From: Cytophagales bacterium Ga0077538 | GTDB lineage: Bacteria; Bacteroidota; Bacteroidia; Cytophagales; Cyclobacteriaceae | NCBI GenBank assembly: GCA_001464155.1 | Contig: LNEN01000149.1 | Location: forward strand, 1-49,485 | DNA length: 49,485 nt | Direction of reading: 5' to 3' | In this document: piece after piece, positions 1-7,031 of the stretch | Numbering within the stretch: the stretch's first letter is position 1 | Layout: every line of letters begins with the position of its first letter | Translations under genes and position numbers: made by a program | Notes under the pieces: generated by a model | What the model was told of the DNA's origin: nothing | What the model saw: the letters and a program-made list of their open reading frames with translations, nothing else | The model's database searches: none

Positions 1-359
1 CCAATTAAAGCAGAGGTATATGATTTTGCCATGGAGAAAGAAGCTACAATTGAACTCTCTTCGTATCCCTGATAGTATCGTTCAAAGAGTATGGAATCGT
101 TTCGAATAATTAAAAATGCCACTGTGTTGTTAGCGGCTACCAAACTGTCGATTGCTTTAACGCGAGCTCTACCTACCCGTGTGGGTGCTATGGCTTCTGT
201 AAATTGAAAGGGATCTTTTGATTTGGGTAATTCGCGGCTTGGGAAAATTGTATGGTCGGTGATTCCTGAAAAATTATACCAGACAAAGCGGCCCACTAAA
301 CAGGACTGCAGGAGCAAGGCTACGGAAAGTAAGAGAAGGGAATTTTTTAAGAGTCGCAT
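1..359 (-). CDS. Serine hydrolase of the beta-lactamase/PBP4* family, lipoprotein (partial, 3' end outside window)
   Basis: The first 119 codons of a minus-strand gene run off the left edge of the window. Translation gives MRLLKNSLLLLSVALLLQSC, a lipoprotein signal peptide with the lipobox LLQSC, so the enzyme should be membrane anchored outside the cytoplasm. About 90 residues later comes SFSMAKSYTSALIG. This contains the S-x-x-K nucleophile motif (SMAK) of class C beta-lactamase-like serine hydrolases, preceded by the typical stretch FERYYQGY. The family includes esterases, D-aminopeptidases and beta-lactamase relatives, so the substrate cannot be named. The start lies 5 bp after the stop of the small membrane-protein gene, so the two are probably co-transcribed. 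The YxN and KTG boxes would lie outside the window. Confidence 0.8.
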   Translation of the reverse strand, partial: MRLLKNSLLLLSVALLLQSCLVGRFVWYNFSGITDHTIFPSRELPKSKDPFQFTEAIAPTRVGRARVKAIDSLVAANNTVAFLIIRNDSILFERYYQGYEESSIVASFSMAKSYTSALI

Positions 360-363
360 TCAA

Positions 364-639
364 CTATTTTGTGAAATGATTAAAAGCCAGGATTGCTAGT
401 AGTGCGAAGATTAACAAAAGATGTACCAATAACACTGCCTTTTGGTAAAGAGGACGCTGTGCCCAAGGCACCTCTTGCCGGAAGGGGTCAAAAATTAGCC
501 CGATGCCCAGGGTACTCATGGCCGTGGCAACGTCTTTGTTGAAGAGGATGTAGTACAGGCTAAGCGCTATCATGAGCCCATACATGACGCGGTTAAAACC
601 GGGGGTTAAATCGCGAGGCTGTGGTTTAGCGGTTGTCAT
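364..639 (-). CDS. Small membrane protein of unknown function
   Basis: The 91-residue protein is not recognised as a named family. A soluble N-terminus containing TTAKPQPRDLTPGF is followed by a hydrophobic helix (about residues 17-33, MYGLMIALSLYYILF). A weaker apolar stretch follows (TLGIGLIF), and then a strong C-terminal helix (about 66-86, KAVLLVHLLLIFALLAILAF). It is therefore probably an inner-membrane protein with two or three spans. It is separated from the upstream DoxX-like gene by a good terminator (702-729), and its stop is 5 bp from the start of the serine hydrolase. The two form a small transcription unit. The function is unknown. Confidence 0.6.
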   Translation of the reverse strand: MTTAKPQPRDLTPGFNRVMYGLMIALSLYYILFNKDVATAMSTLGIGLIFDPFRQEVPWAQRPLYQKAVLLVHLLLIFALLAILAFNHFTK

Positions 640-701
640 AGAGTTTAATTTTCTGGTTAGTAACGTATGGGTAATGATTATTACAAAGGAGAGTAAATAC
701 T

Positions 702-729
702 AAAAAAATGCCCGGAAATCCCCAGGCAT
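702..729 (-). terminator. Rho-independent terminator after the DoxX/YCII unit
   Basis: Read on the minus strand, ATGCCTGG pairs with CCGGGCAT (8 bp including one G-U pair) around a 6-nt loop, followed at once by six T residues. It lies 22 bp after the DoxX-like stop codon and before the next minus-strand gene, as expected for an intrinsic terminator of that unit. Confidence 0.8.
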
Positions 730-750
730 CTTTCCAAAAGACCCGCATAA

Positions 751-1136
751 TCAACCCATGATGCGATTGTCTTTCGCAACATATTTAGCGAAGCCAAGCA
801 AGGCACCCAGTACCATAATGTTTCTAAAAACATTAATCATCTCTAATTCCATTTCACGCTGCAGGGTGGGTGTCATGGCTTCCAATCCAATGTTATACCC
901 CATAGCCCTGGGTAGGTGCACGAGGAGTGCCATCAACAAAACATAGAGGGCCATGAGGGCATACGCCAGTTTATCGTATTTGCCTATCACTGCACTGATG
1001 ATAAACAAGAGGATGCACACCATAAGAAATCAGGAACAAAGTCGGCACCTACTTCGGGCTTGCCCAGGTGAAGGCCAACATACATCAGGAAGGATAAGGG
1101 GAAGAGGTATCGACCCACGGTTAAAATCTTTTCCAT
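751..1136 (-). pseudogene. DoxX-like membrane protein, frameshifted with probable internal deletion
   Basis: The N-terminal part starts at the ATG at 1136 (MEKILTVGRYLFPLSFLMYV, then HLGKPEVGADFVPDFL). The C-terminal part is in another frame (VCILLFIISAVIGKYDKLAY, then LVHLPRAMG). Together they make a DoxX-family polytopic membrane protein, but the 386-bp span is not a multiple of three. Relatives normally carry about ten more residues, of the type PGGVxWVYLTG, exactly at the junction near 1022-1030. So it looks as if some 30-odd bases (3k+1) were lost rather than one base. The gene follows the YCII gene by 3 bp and ends at a terminator. DoxX proteins are small inner-membrane proteins linked to redox or detoxification functions. 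The present sequence would give a truncated product. It could be a real pseudogene or an assembly error. Confidence 0.7.
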
Positions 1137-1139
1137 GGC

Positions 1140-1487
1140 TTATACTTCAAAGGGTACAACTTCTCGAATCTCCGTAAAGCCTTTCGGGCTTTGTAAAATG
1201 GGGCAGGTGGAGGCCCATTCTTTTACTTCATCCAGACCGGATGCTTTGCAGATCATGTAGCCGGTTACCAGTTGTTTTTCTTTGATGGCCGGCTGCTGTT
1301 GTACGCCTTCGTTGCTTACAGTGGCTCCGTCCCATTGAATGGGTTTAGTAGAAATTAATTTCCCCTGCATCGCAATGTTGCCTATCCAACCTTGCCAGGC
1401 AGCCATGCCTTCTTTCATTTTTTCGGGATCCAGTTGATACTGCCCGTTTCCGGATTCGTTCCAGAACAGTAATAGATACTCTTTCAT
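1140..1487 (-). CDS. YCII-related (DGPF-type) domain protein
   Basis: The 115-residue protein starts at the ATG at 1487 (MKEYLLLFWNE), chosen over the longer reading at 1517 because YCII proteins begin with this strand. The sequence MKEYLLLF, the central region ending in ISTKPIQWDGATV, and the C-terminal TGYMICKASGLDEVKEWAS and PxxxxPKGFTEIREV pattern match the YCII/DGPF fold. This is a ferredoxin-like dimer related to muconolactone isomerase. In proteobacteria these proteins are often linked to ECF sigma factors. Here it sits between a Crp/Fnr regulator (76 bp upstream) and a DoxX gene (3 bp downstream), which suggests one small operon. The substrate is unknown. Confidence 0.8.
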   Translation of the reverse strand: MKEYLLLFWNESGNGQYQLDPEKMKEGMAAWQGWIGNIAMQGKLISTKPIQWDGATVSNEGVQQQPAIKEKQLVTGYMICKASGLDEVKEWASTCPILQSPKGFTEIREVVPFEV

Positions 1488-1562
1488 TTTCTTTGATGGT
1501 TTAGTGTGATGCATCAAAGGTGAGAGGCTACCGGAATTTGCGCATTGATCTAGATCAAGACT

Positions 1563-2132
1563 TTACAACTTTGCTTTGAGACGTGTCATCGTCTCGGGGC
1601 TGATGCCCAGGTAGGAGGCAATGAGCTTGCTGGAAAGCCGTGACATGATTTTGGGTTTATGCTCCATCAACCATTTAATACGGTCCAGTGCATCCAGGGC
1701 CATGAGGGTATTCACCCGGTAGACCGTGTTCGTATAAGACACTTCTAAAATTTGTTTATAGATGGCCGCAAATTGTGGCACTTGTTGAGAGAGTGTTTGG
1801 AAGCTGTTAAAATGAATGCGAAGTAATTTACTGGGCTCTGCGCACTTTATGAATTCCGTTGAGGGGCTTTGATGTTGAAATCCAAAGATGTCCGTCACCC
1901 ATTGATCTTCTATATAAAATTCGCGGGTTGACTCATTACCATTTTTGTCCATCACATACACCTGCAGGCATCCTTCTACAACGAAATAAACATAGTGACA
2001 AACGTCACCCGCTTGCAGCAAGTGATCTCCCCGCTTTGTCGCGATCTCCTCGAAATGAGAAAGTACTTGCTGAATATTTTCTGGTTCGCGACCTAAACGA
2101 TGGGCAATGTGCTGACGGAGGGATTCAATCAT
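1563..2132 (-). CDS. Crp/Fnr family transcriptional regulator
   Basis: The 189-residue protein has an N-terminal cyclic-nucleotide-binding beta-roll. GDHLLQAGDVCHYVYFVVEG and LQVYVMDKNGNESTREFY fit the cNMP fold but lack a clear cAMP phosphate-binding Arg-Ser pair. A dimerisation helix follows, and then a C-terminal helix-turn-helix (SSKLIASYLGISPETMTRLK). This is the short Bacteroidota type of Crp/Fnr regulator that often controls a neighbouring oxidoreductase or membrane-protein gene. It heads the YCII-DoxX group on the same strand. A perfect 6-1-6 inverted repeat just upstream of the start (2146-2158) may be its own operator. The ligand is unknown. Confidence 0.88.
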   Translation of the reverse strand: MIESLRQHIAHRLGREPENIQQVLSHFEEIATKRGDHLLQAGDVCHYVYFVVEGCLQVYVMDKNGNESTREFYIEDQWVTDIFGFQHQSPSTEFIKCAEPSKLLRIHFNSFQTLSQQVPQFAAIYKQILEVSYTNTVYRVNTLMALDALDRIKWLMEHKPKIMSRLSSKLIASYLGISPETMTRLKAKL

Positions 2133-2145
2133 GCCTTGGAGGTTT

Positions 2146-2158
2146 GTTGTTTAACAAC
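2146..2158 (-). promoter_or_regulatory. Possible autoregulatory operator of the Crp/Fnr gene
   Basis: The sequence GTTGTT-T-AACAAC is a perfect inverted repeat with 6-bp arms and a single central base, 14 bp before the start codon of the regulator gene. The position and symmetry fit binding by a dimeric regulator. The assignment to this protein is inference only. Confidence 0.3.
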
Positions 2159-2218
2159 TCACGGATCTGGAATGTTTTAATGCGATCATTCTCTCCAATG
2201 TCCAACCCCTATTCAAGA

Positions 2219-2983
2219 CTATAGTTTGATGAAGGGTTTGCCTGCTAATGCTTGAAAGAAAATGAGAATACAAAAGGCCATGTAAAGAATGGAAACACTC
2301 ACCAGCCAGTACGTATTCCGAAGCAAATAGAATCCCAGCAAGGGAAGTGCTTGCAGGGCATGCATCCCCCAAAAATGCGCTGCACGCAAATCTCCATTTA
2401 CCTTACTCCAATTGAGTACAGGTACCCCTGGTGTACCATCGGCTGCTCCGACTGTATGCGCCATGCGGGCACCCATCACCATTCCTTGTAGCGAGAAGAT
2501 AACAAAGATGATGAGTCCAAAACGGATGCCCCACAAGTACGCAAGAGGGAGATCAGGAAAACATCGCATAAAGAAGGGGAGACTAACAACAAGCGTCCAG
2601 AGAGATATTCCAACAGCAGCACCGGCCATGAGTGTCCACATGCGGGAGTAGAAGGAGCTGGTCGTATTAAAATGCGAAGTAAGACCTCTCGCTGCTTGCA
2701 CGAGCACATACACATCTTCGATCGTAAACAGGACCACCATGCCCAGGGAGTAAGCAAGCACTGCCATCGGACTGTTCAGGTAATGAAGATACCAGGCCAT
2801 GGACCAGACGAAAATAGTGGTGGAAAGAAAAAACTTAAAAGGTTTGTACCAGGCATTAGTGCCGAGTACTTGCGTGGGAATTAACCAACTAAGCACTAAA
2901 CAAGCAACAGCAAACACCAGACAGACCAACCCGAAGTAGTACAATACTTCATTGCGGTACTTTAGTTCTTCCAGAAAATACAT
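2219..2983 (-). CDS. Conserved polytopic membrane protein of unknown function
   Basis: The 254-residue protein is very hydrophobic, with about seven predicted spans. These lie near residues 15-37, 48-70, 75-97, 112-135, 148-170, 205-225 and 228-250. It begins MYFLEELKYRNEVLYYFG and contains the segment NAWYKPFKFFLST. I know no domain name for it. It lies between a secreted-protein gene and a Crp/Fnr gene on the same strand, with gaps of 32 and 86 bp, so it may belong to the same regulated group. No catalytic or metal-binding motif stands out, and the function remains open. Confidence 0.65.
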   Translation of the reverse strand: MYFLEELKYRNEVLYYFGLVCLVFAVACLVLSWLIPTQVLGTNAWYKPFKFFLSTTIFVWSMAWYLHYLNSPMAVLAYSLGMVVLFTIEDVYVLVQAARGLTSHFNTTSSFYSRMWTLMAGAAVGISLWTLVVSLPFFMRCFPDLPLAYLWGIRFGLIIFVIFSLQGMVMGARMAHTVGAADGTPGVPVLNWSKVNGDLRAAHFWGMHALQALPLLGFYLLRNTYWLVSVSILYMAFCILIFFQALAGKPFIKL

Positions 2984-3015
2984 GTAGTGCAGAGTTAGTT
3001 TGGGATAGTGATTAC

Positions 3016-3543
3016 TTACTGAATAATAATGGCGGAAGAACTTGAGTCGCTTCTGTCCCTTTCAAATTTGGCGTACGCATGAACAAAAACGATCGTGGCT
3101 TGCATGATAATTTGTTCAGTGGACACTTCCTTCAAAGTAGTGTCAAAAGAAGTTTCGCTCACAGACAGTAGAAGCTCATTTCCCATTTTATAGTTTCTGC
3201 TCTTTTTATTTCCGGATCGGGTAAGCGTAATCGTCTTTCCTTTGGTGAAATTAAAAAAAGGAGTTTTGCCTGGTAAGCCTTTAACGTCTGCAATTTTTTC
3301 ACCTGTGGTCAATCGTGTAATAGCACAGGTTCGCTTGAGGGTGTTTAAGTTGAATTGATAGTGCTCTTCTTTAAAAATAAGCGTGGCAGTTTTTGATTCG
3401 TAAACTGGCTTGAGCGCAGCTATTTTAGTTTCCCCTTGCATCAAGGTTATGGTGGCTTCGGGCATTTTCCAAGTGAGTGACTGGCCGACAGCGGTGGCTA
3501 CTGTGGTCACGATCAGTGTAAGTAGAAGAAGTATCGTTTTCAT
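3016..3543 (-). CDS. Secreted protein of unknown function
   Basis: The 175-residue protein has a clear signal peptide (MKTILLLLTLIVTTVATAVG, cleavage likely before QSLTW). The mature part is beta-rich with no cysteine pair and no motif I recognise. It ends in a serine-rich tail (RSDSSSSAIIIQ). The segment TFDTT-like SFDTTLKEVSTEQIIMQATI suggests an antiparallel sheet. It is located 32 bp upstream of the conserved membrane protein on the same strand, so co-transcription is likely. It is probably periplasmic or cell-envelope associated. Confidence 0.6.
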   Translation of the reverse strand: MKTILLLLTLIVTTVATAVGQSLTWKMPEATITLMQGETKIAALKPVYESKTATLIFKEEHYQFNLNTLKRTCAITRLTTGEKIADVKGLPGKTPFFNFTKGKTITLTRSGNKKSRNYKMGNELLLSVSETSFDTTLKEVSTEQIIMQATIVFVHAYAKFERDRSDSSSSAIIIQ

Positions 3544-3622
3544 GATTTTTTAAATGAGTTTGACTAGTGAGTAACAGAAGGCTGCATTCTATTACACGAT
3601 GTCAAATCCCTTCCTAACTTTT

Positions 3623-4411
3623 CTATTGTTTTGCACCCTGCTGGCTGGCCAGTGATTTCTTTATTTTCATCATGATGGTATCAGGAGTGATGCGCGGAAG
3701 ATTAGAGACGAACCAATTGTTAAACCCGACAATTCTTTTTCCCTTTCCGTGTAGCAATAAGTCAACACCTTGTTGGGCCACTACATTGGCAGCTATCGGC
3801 TTGTTTGCTTTGTAGGCATTTGTTTTCCACATGGCGTCTGTATTAAAAGCGGTGTCTACCGGGCCAGGACAAAGCGTTACAACCTGTACGCCTGTTCCCT
3901 CCAGCTCGGCAGCAAACGTTTCGGAAAAAGCCAACACAAATGCTTTTGTTGCTGAGTATACGGAGTAGTAGGGGAAAGGTAGAAAGGATAATAGTGAAGC
4001 TACATTTAGGATGCGGCCGCGCTTGTGAAGGATCATATCCTGCACAAACAATTTGCTAAGTGCGACTACCGAGGAGACGTTGAGCTCAATCATCCGAAGC
4101 TCTGCCTGTAAATCGGTGTTGATGAATTCACCATACACGCCCACGCCTGAATTGTTTACCAGCATGGTTACTTCCAGGTTATTTTCTTTTACTTCTTCAT
4201 ATAACGCTAGGGCCTGAAGGGAATTGGACAAGTCCTTCGCAAAAATATGTACGTGGATTCCATGCTGCTGTTCCAGTAGTGCTTTTAGATGTTGAAGGTT
4301 ATCCAGTCGCCTGGCTACGAGTACCAGGTCAAATTTTTTGGCGGCCAGCTGCAAGGCCATTTCATAGCCAATACCAGAAGTAGCACCGGTAATTAGTATT
4401 TTATCCTTCAT
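3623..4411 (-). CDS. Short-chain dehydrogenase/reductase (SDR), NAD(P)-dependent
   Basis: The 262-residue protein starts at the ATG at 4411 (MKDKILITGATSGIG). The in-frame extension to 4471 has no SDR homology and is ignored. It shows the dinucleotide motif TGATSGIG (residues 8-15), an ARR after the second strand (suggesting NADP preference), the NNSG motif (86-89), the catalytic Ser near 139, and Y152-S-A-T-K156. The region after VVTLCPGPVDTAF is the usual substrate-binding flap. This is a classical cytoplasmic SDR of the kind annotated as YqjQ or DltE-like. The substrate cannot be deduced. A Crp/Fnr regulator gene lies 89 bp upstream on the same strand and may control it. Confidence 0.92.
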   Translation of the reverse strand: MKDKILITGATSGIGYEMALQLAAKKFDLVLVARRLDNLQHLKALLEQQHGIHVHIFAKDLSNSLQALALYEEVKENNLEVTMLVNNSGVGVYGEFINTDLQAELRMIELNVSSVVALSKLFVQDMILHKRGRILNVASLLSFLPFPYYSVYSATKAFVLAFSETFAAELEGTGVQVVTLCPGPVDTAFNTDAMWKTNAYKANKPIAANVVAQQGVDLLLHGKGKRIVGFNNWFVSNLPRITPDTIMMKIKKSLASQQGAKQ

Positions 4412-4500
4412 TTTTCTGTTGAGTAATCGTGTACAAATGTCACTTGGTTGGAATGAATAAGTCGATAACATTTGTTTAGATTTTTTTACGAGCAGATTGG

Positions 4501-5067
4501 CTAAAGCTCTTTTTTAAGCCGACTGAGGTGTACAGGTGAGATCCCTAAGTAGGAGGCAATCATGTGTTGTGGCACGCGGTTGTGAATGTTGGGAAACACC
4601 TTTGAAATATGTTGGTACCGCTGTGCAGGTGTGAAGACATATTGGTTCTTCAAGCGGTTGTCGAAGTAAATGAAATAATACTCGGCAATGAGCCTTCCCA
4701 TTTTGTCGCCTTCTTCAAGGTGGGTGTAACCCCAGTCAATGGCTTTTCTGGGCAGCACAATTGTCTCTGTCTCTTCAATTGCCTGGAGGTTGCTGGAAGC
4801 AGGCTCTTGCAGCATAAAACTGGTGTAGTCTGCAATGAATTGGTGCTCTTGTGAGAAATGAATAGTGTGCTCTTCGCCAGTATGATCAATAATGGTGCTC
4901 CGGGTAATGCCTTTGTTAATGAAGAAAATTTCGTGACTGATGTCATCCTGTTTGCTAAGAAATTCTTTGGGTTGAAACTTTTTAGGATAACAATACTGCA
5001 TGAAGGTTTCCAATTCGGTGTTGGAAATCTCGATCATGTTGCGGATGGTGGCTGCCAGTTCTTTCAT
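4501..5067 (-). CDS. Crp/Fnr family transcriptional regulator (second copy)
   Basis: The 188-residue protein has a cNMP-binding-like beta-roll (KFQPKEFLSKQDDISHEIFF, INKGITRSTIID, EEHTIHFSQEHQFIADYTSF), a long connecting helix, and a C-terminal HTH (HMIASYLGISPVHLSRLKKEL). It has the same architecture and length as the regulator at 1563-2132, but the two differ throughout, so they are paralogues rather than a recent duplication. It lies upstream of an SDR gene on the same strand. Crp/Fnr-oxidoreductase pairs of this type are common in Bacteroidota. The effector is unknown. Confidence 0.88.
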   Translation of the reverse strand: MKELAATIRNMIEISNTELETFMQYCYPKKFQPKEFLSKQDDISHEIFFINKGITRSTIIDHTGEEHTIHFSQEHQFIADYTSFMLQEPASSNLQAIEETETIVLPRKAIDWGYTHLEEGDKMGRLIAEYYFIYFDNRLKNQYVFTPAQRYQHISKVFPNIHNRVPQHMIASYLGISPVHLSRLKKEL

Positions 5068-5273
5068 GCTTTCATCTTTGAACAGGGAGGATGCAGATAT
5101 TGTTTAAGTGATTAAAGACGCCTTACATTCACGATACTCCTGCCCCATGATCATTCTTTGAGCACTTTTGGTATTGACAGGGGGGATCCTTTAGGAATTT
5201 ACGACTGCAAAGTTGAAGGATGCGGTAGGCCTAAAACTGGTATCAAATGCAATGCAATCCATTCTGTACACCC

Positions 5274-5374
5274 CTTTGCGGAGATTAACTATCTTATTCT
5301 CCGCATAAAGTGCGGAGAATGCCTTGAATTTGCGGTGAAAAATGACTTTATTTACCGCATAAAGTGCGGAGAAT
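5274..5374 (+). promoter_or_regulatory. Tandem palindromic operator of the fic gene
   Basis: Two 54-bp units follow each other (5277-5330 and 5331-5384). Each carries a half-site TGCGGnGA followed, after a spacer, by CCGCATAAAGTGCGGAGAAT. The 20-bp core is identical at 5301-5320 and 5355-5374. In the first unit the core extends to a perfect palindrome with 10-bp arms (ATTCTCCGCA, TAAAG, TGCGGAGAAT; 5296-5320). The second core ends directly at the ATG of the fic gene, so a bound protein would cover the ribosome-binding region. The C-terminal winged-helix-like part of the Fic protein is a candidate binder. Confidence 0.75.
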
Positions 5375-6481
5375 ATGAAGCCATATATACATCAGCGACC
5401 CGATTGGCCGACATTTTCATGGGATGAATCAGTTGTTTTGCAACGCTTGACGGAGGTACGGTATAAGCAGGGTCGATTACTTGGTAAAATGGAGGGATTG
5501 GGCTTTCAACTTCGTGAAGAGGCCTCTCTTGGTGTCTTAACATTAGATGTTACTAAGACAAGTGAGATAGAAGGGGAGATATTGTCTGCGGACCAGGTGC
5601 GTTCTTCTATTGCACGAAAATTGGGAATGGATATGCCAGGGCTGGTACCTTCTGGCCGAAATGTCGAGGGCATTGTGGATGTTATGCTAGATGCTACAAG
5701 AGAATGCCAAATATCACTAACAGCCGATAGACTTTTCAACTGGCATTCAGCTTTATTTCCTACAGGAAGAAGTAGCCTGTATCCCATAACAGTGGGTACT
5801 TGGCGTACAGATACTAACGGGTCTATGCAGGTTATATCGGGAGCCATGGGCAAGGAACGGGTTCATTTCGAAGCACCGGCAGCAGAAAAACTGTCCTCTG
5901 AAATGGAATTATTTTTGACCTGGTTCAATAAGGAAAACGAGTTAGATGCTGTATTAAAATCAGCCATAGCGCACGTGTGGTTTGTAACGATTCATCCTTT
6001 TGATGATGGCAACGGACGTATAGCACGTGCCATAGCCGATATGCAGATGGCGCGCGCTGATAAAACAGCACAACGCTTTTACAGTATGTCTGCACAAATA
6101 CAAAAAGAACGAGCTGAGTATTATAGTATACTTGAAAGAACACAGCAAGGAACGCTTGATATTACGAAATGGCTTTTGTGGTTTTTAAATACGCTCGATC
6201 ATGCTTTGAATGAAAGTGAACGAGTCCTCACCTCTGTTATGGAGAAGGCAAGATTTTGGGAAAAATTTAATTCGACTTTCCTGAATGATCGACAGAGAAC
6301 GATGTTGAACAAATTGCTGGATGGATTTGAAGGCAAGCTCACCACCTCTAAGTGGGCAACGATAACAAAATGTTCACCGGATACAGCACTCAGGGATATA
6401 ACCTACCTACTAGAAATAAAGGCGCTGAAAAAGGAAGAGGGCGGAGGAAGAAGTACGAGTTATTCGATGGTTATAGAATAG
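5375..6481 (+). CDS. Fic family protein (DUF4172 N-terminus), probable AMP-transferase
   Basis: This 368-residue protein probably transfers AMP from ATP to hydroxyl side chains of a target protein. The N-terminal 90 residues (YIHQRPDWPTFSWD and what follows) match DUF4172, the usual partner of this Fic type. It contains the inhibitory-helix motif [S/T]xxxE[G/N] as T62-S-E-I-E66-G67, making it a class II, self-inhibited Fic. The Fic core carries the complete catalytic motif H207-P-F-D-D-G-N-G-R215 followed by IAR. The C-terminus (about 300-368, with SKWATITKCSPDTALRDITY) looks like a winged helix, so the protein may bind DNA. The start ATG abuts a tandem palindromic operator, which suggests autoregulation. 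No antitoxin gene is adjacent, as expected when the inhibitor is built in. Confidence 0.93.
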   Translation: MKPYIHQRPDWPTFSWDESVVLQRLTEVRYKQGRLLGKMEGLGFQLREEASLGVLTLDVTKTSEIEGEILSADQVRSSIARKLGMDMPGLVPSGRNVEGIVDVMLDATRECQISLTADRLFNWHSALFPTGRSSLYPITVGTWRTDTNGSMQVISGAMGKERVHFEAPAAEKLSSEMELFLTWFNKENELDAVLKSAIAHVWFVTIHPFDDGNGRIARAIADMQMARADKTAQRFYSMSAQIQKERAEYYSILERTQQGTLDITKWLLWFLNTLDHALNESERVLTSVMEKARFWEKFNSTFLNDRQRTMLNKLLDGFEGKLTTSKWATITKCSPDTALRDITYLLEIKALKKEEGGGRSTSYSMVIE

Positions 6482-6495
6482 CATTAAGAGATCTA

Positions 6496-6535
6496 AAACA
6501 CAAAAGCTAAATCGGATGATTCAGCTTTTGTGTTT
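6496..6535. terminator. Bidirectional terminator between fic and ssrA
   Basis: The arms AAACACAAAAGCT and AGCTTTTGTGTTT (13 bp, perfect) are continued inward, after one A/C mismatch, by AATC/GATT around a GGAT loop. It lies between the convergent fic gene and the 3' end of ssrA, with A/T-rich flanks on both sides, so it can serve both. Confidence 0.8.
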
Positions 6536-6552
6536 ATTGAGTGATGGGAGAG

Positions 6553-6942
6553 TGGAGCTGCAGGGAATCGAACCCTGGTCCAGAGAAGGTACAACGCGAG
6601 CCTTCTACATGCTTAGTTGACTTTGATTTTTGTGAACAAGCCGGCAGGCAACAACCAACCTATTCCTTAGTCACTGTGTCTTAGCTGCGCTTAGTAACCT
6701 CGCACAGAGCAGTTTTGCTGATCGACACTGCTATACCAGCTCCCGCAAATCAAAGGAACTGAGCAGCGATGGCCTCCGGCTTCTTAAGCGGGATAAGCTA
6801 ACCTAACGGTACGTTAGATTAAGCAGCCATGGCGTAAGTTGTTTCGCCACGTAATTGTTGGAACTATCTTTCAAGGCTCTCATCCCATGAGCCTGCATGC
6901 TTATACTCGTCTGCACACGGCCTGTCAAAACCGGTCAGCCCC
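6553..6942 (-). ncRNA. ssrA: Transfer-messenger RNA (tmRNA)
   Basis: tmRNA rescues ribosomes stalled on broken mRNA and adds a degradation tag. The 5' end GGGGCTGACCGG pairs with the 3' end CAGCTCC (7 bp with one G-U pair). The 3' half contains the T-arm GGTTCGATTCC, and the discriminator A is at 6553. The terminal CCA is not encoded. The tag reading frame on the minus strand runs from GGC at 6848 to TAA at 6819 and encodes GETTYAMAA. After the charged alanine, this ends in the usual protease-recognition AA. The 390-nt length is normal for a one-piece tmRNA. A TATATTTG box lies upstream (6987-6994). Confidence 0.95.
6819..6848 (-). other. ssrA: tmRNA tag-peptide reading frame
   Basis: The resume codon is GGC and the stop is TAA. 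The tag encoded is G-E-T-T-Y-A-M-A-A. This resembles other Bacteroidota tags (GExxYA-AA pattern), which supports both the ssrA call and the phylum assignment. Confidence 0.88.
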
Positions 6943-6986
6943 CTGTTCAATTGACAATCAATAATTATCAATGTTCAACTGAGGGA

Positions 6987-6994
6987 CAAATATA
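6987..6994 (-). promoter_or_regulatory. Likely -7 promoter box of ssrA
   Basis: On the minus strand the sequence is TATATTTG, a full match to the Bacteroidota -7 consensus TAnnTTTG. It lies about 45 nt upstream of the mature tmRNA 5' end, leaving room for a short leader that would be trimmed. No convincing -33 TTTG box was seen. Confidence 0.5.
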
Positions 6995-7031
6995 CGGGTA
7001 AAAAAGTTCCGGAGAGTCGTTGGCACCCTGA

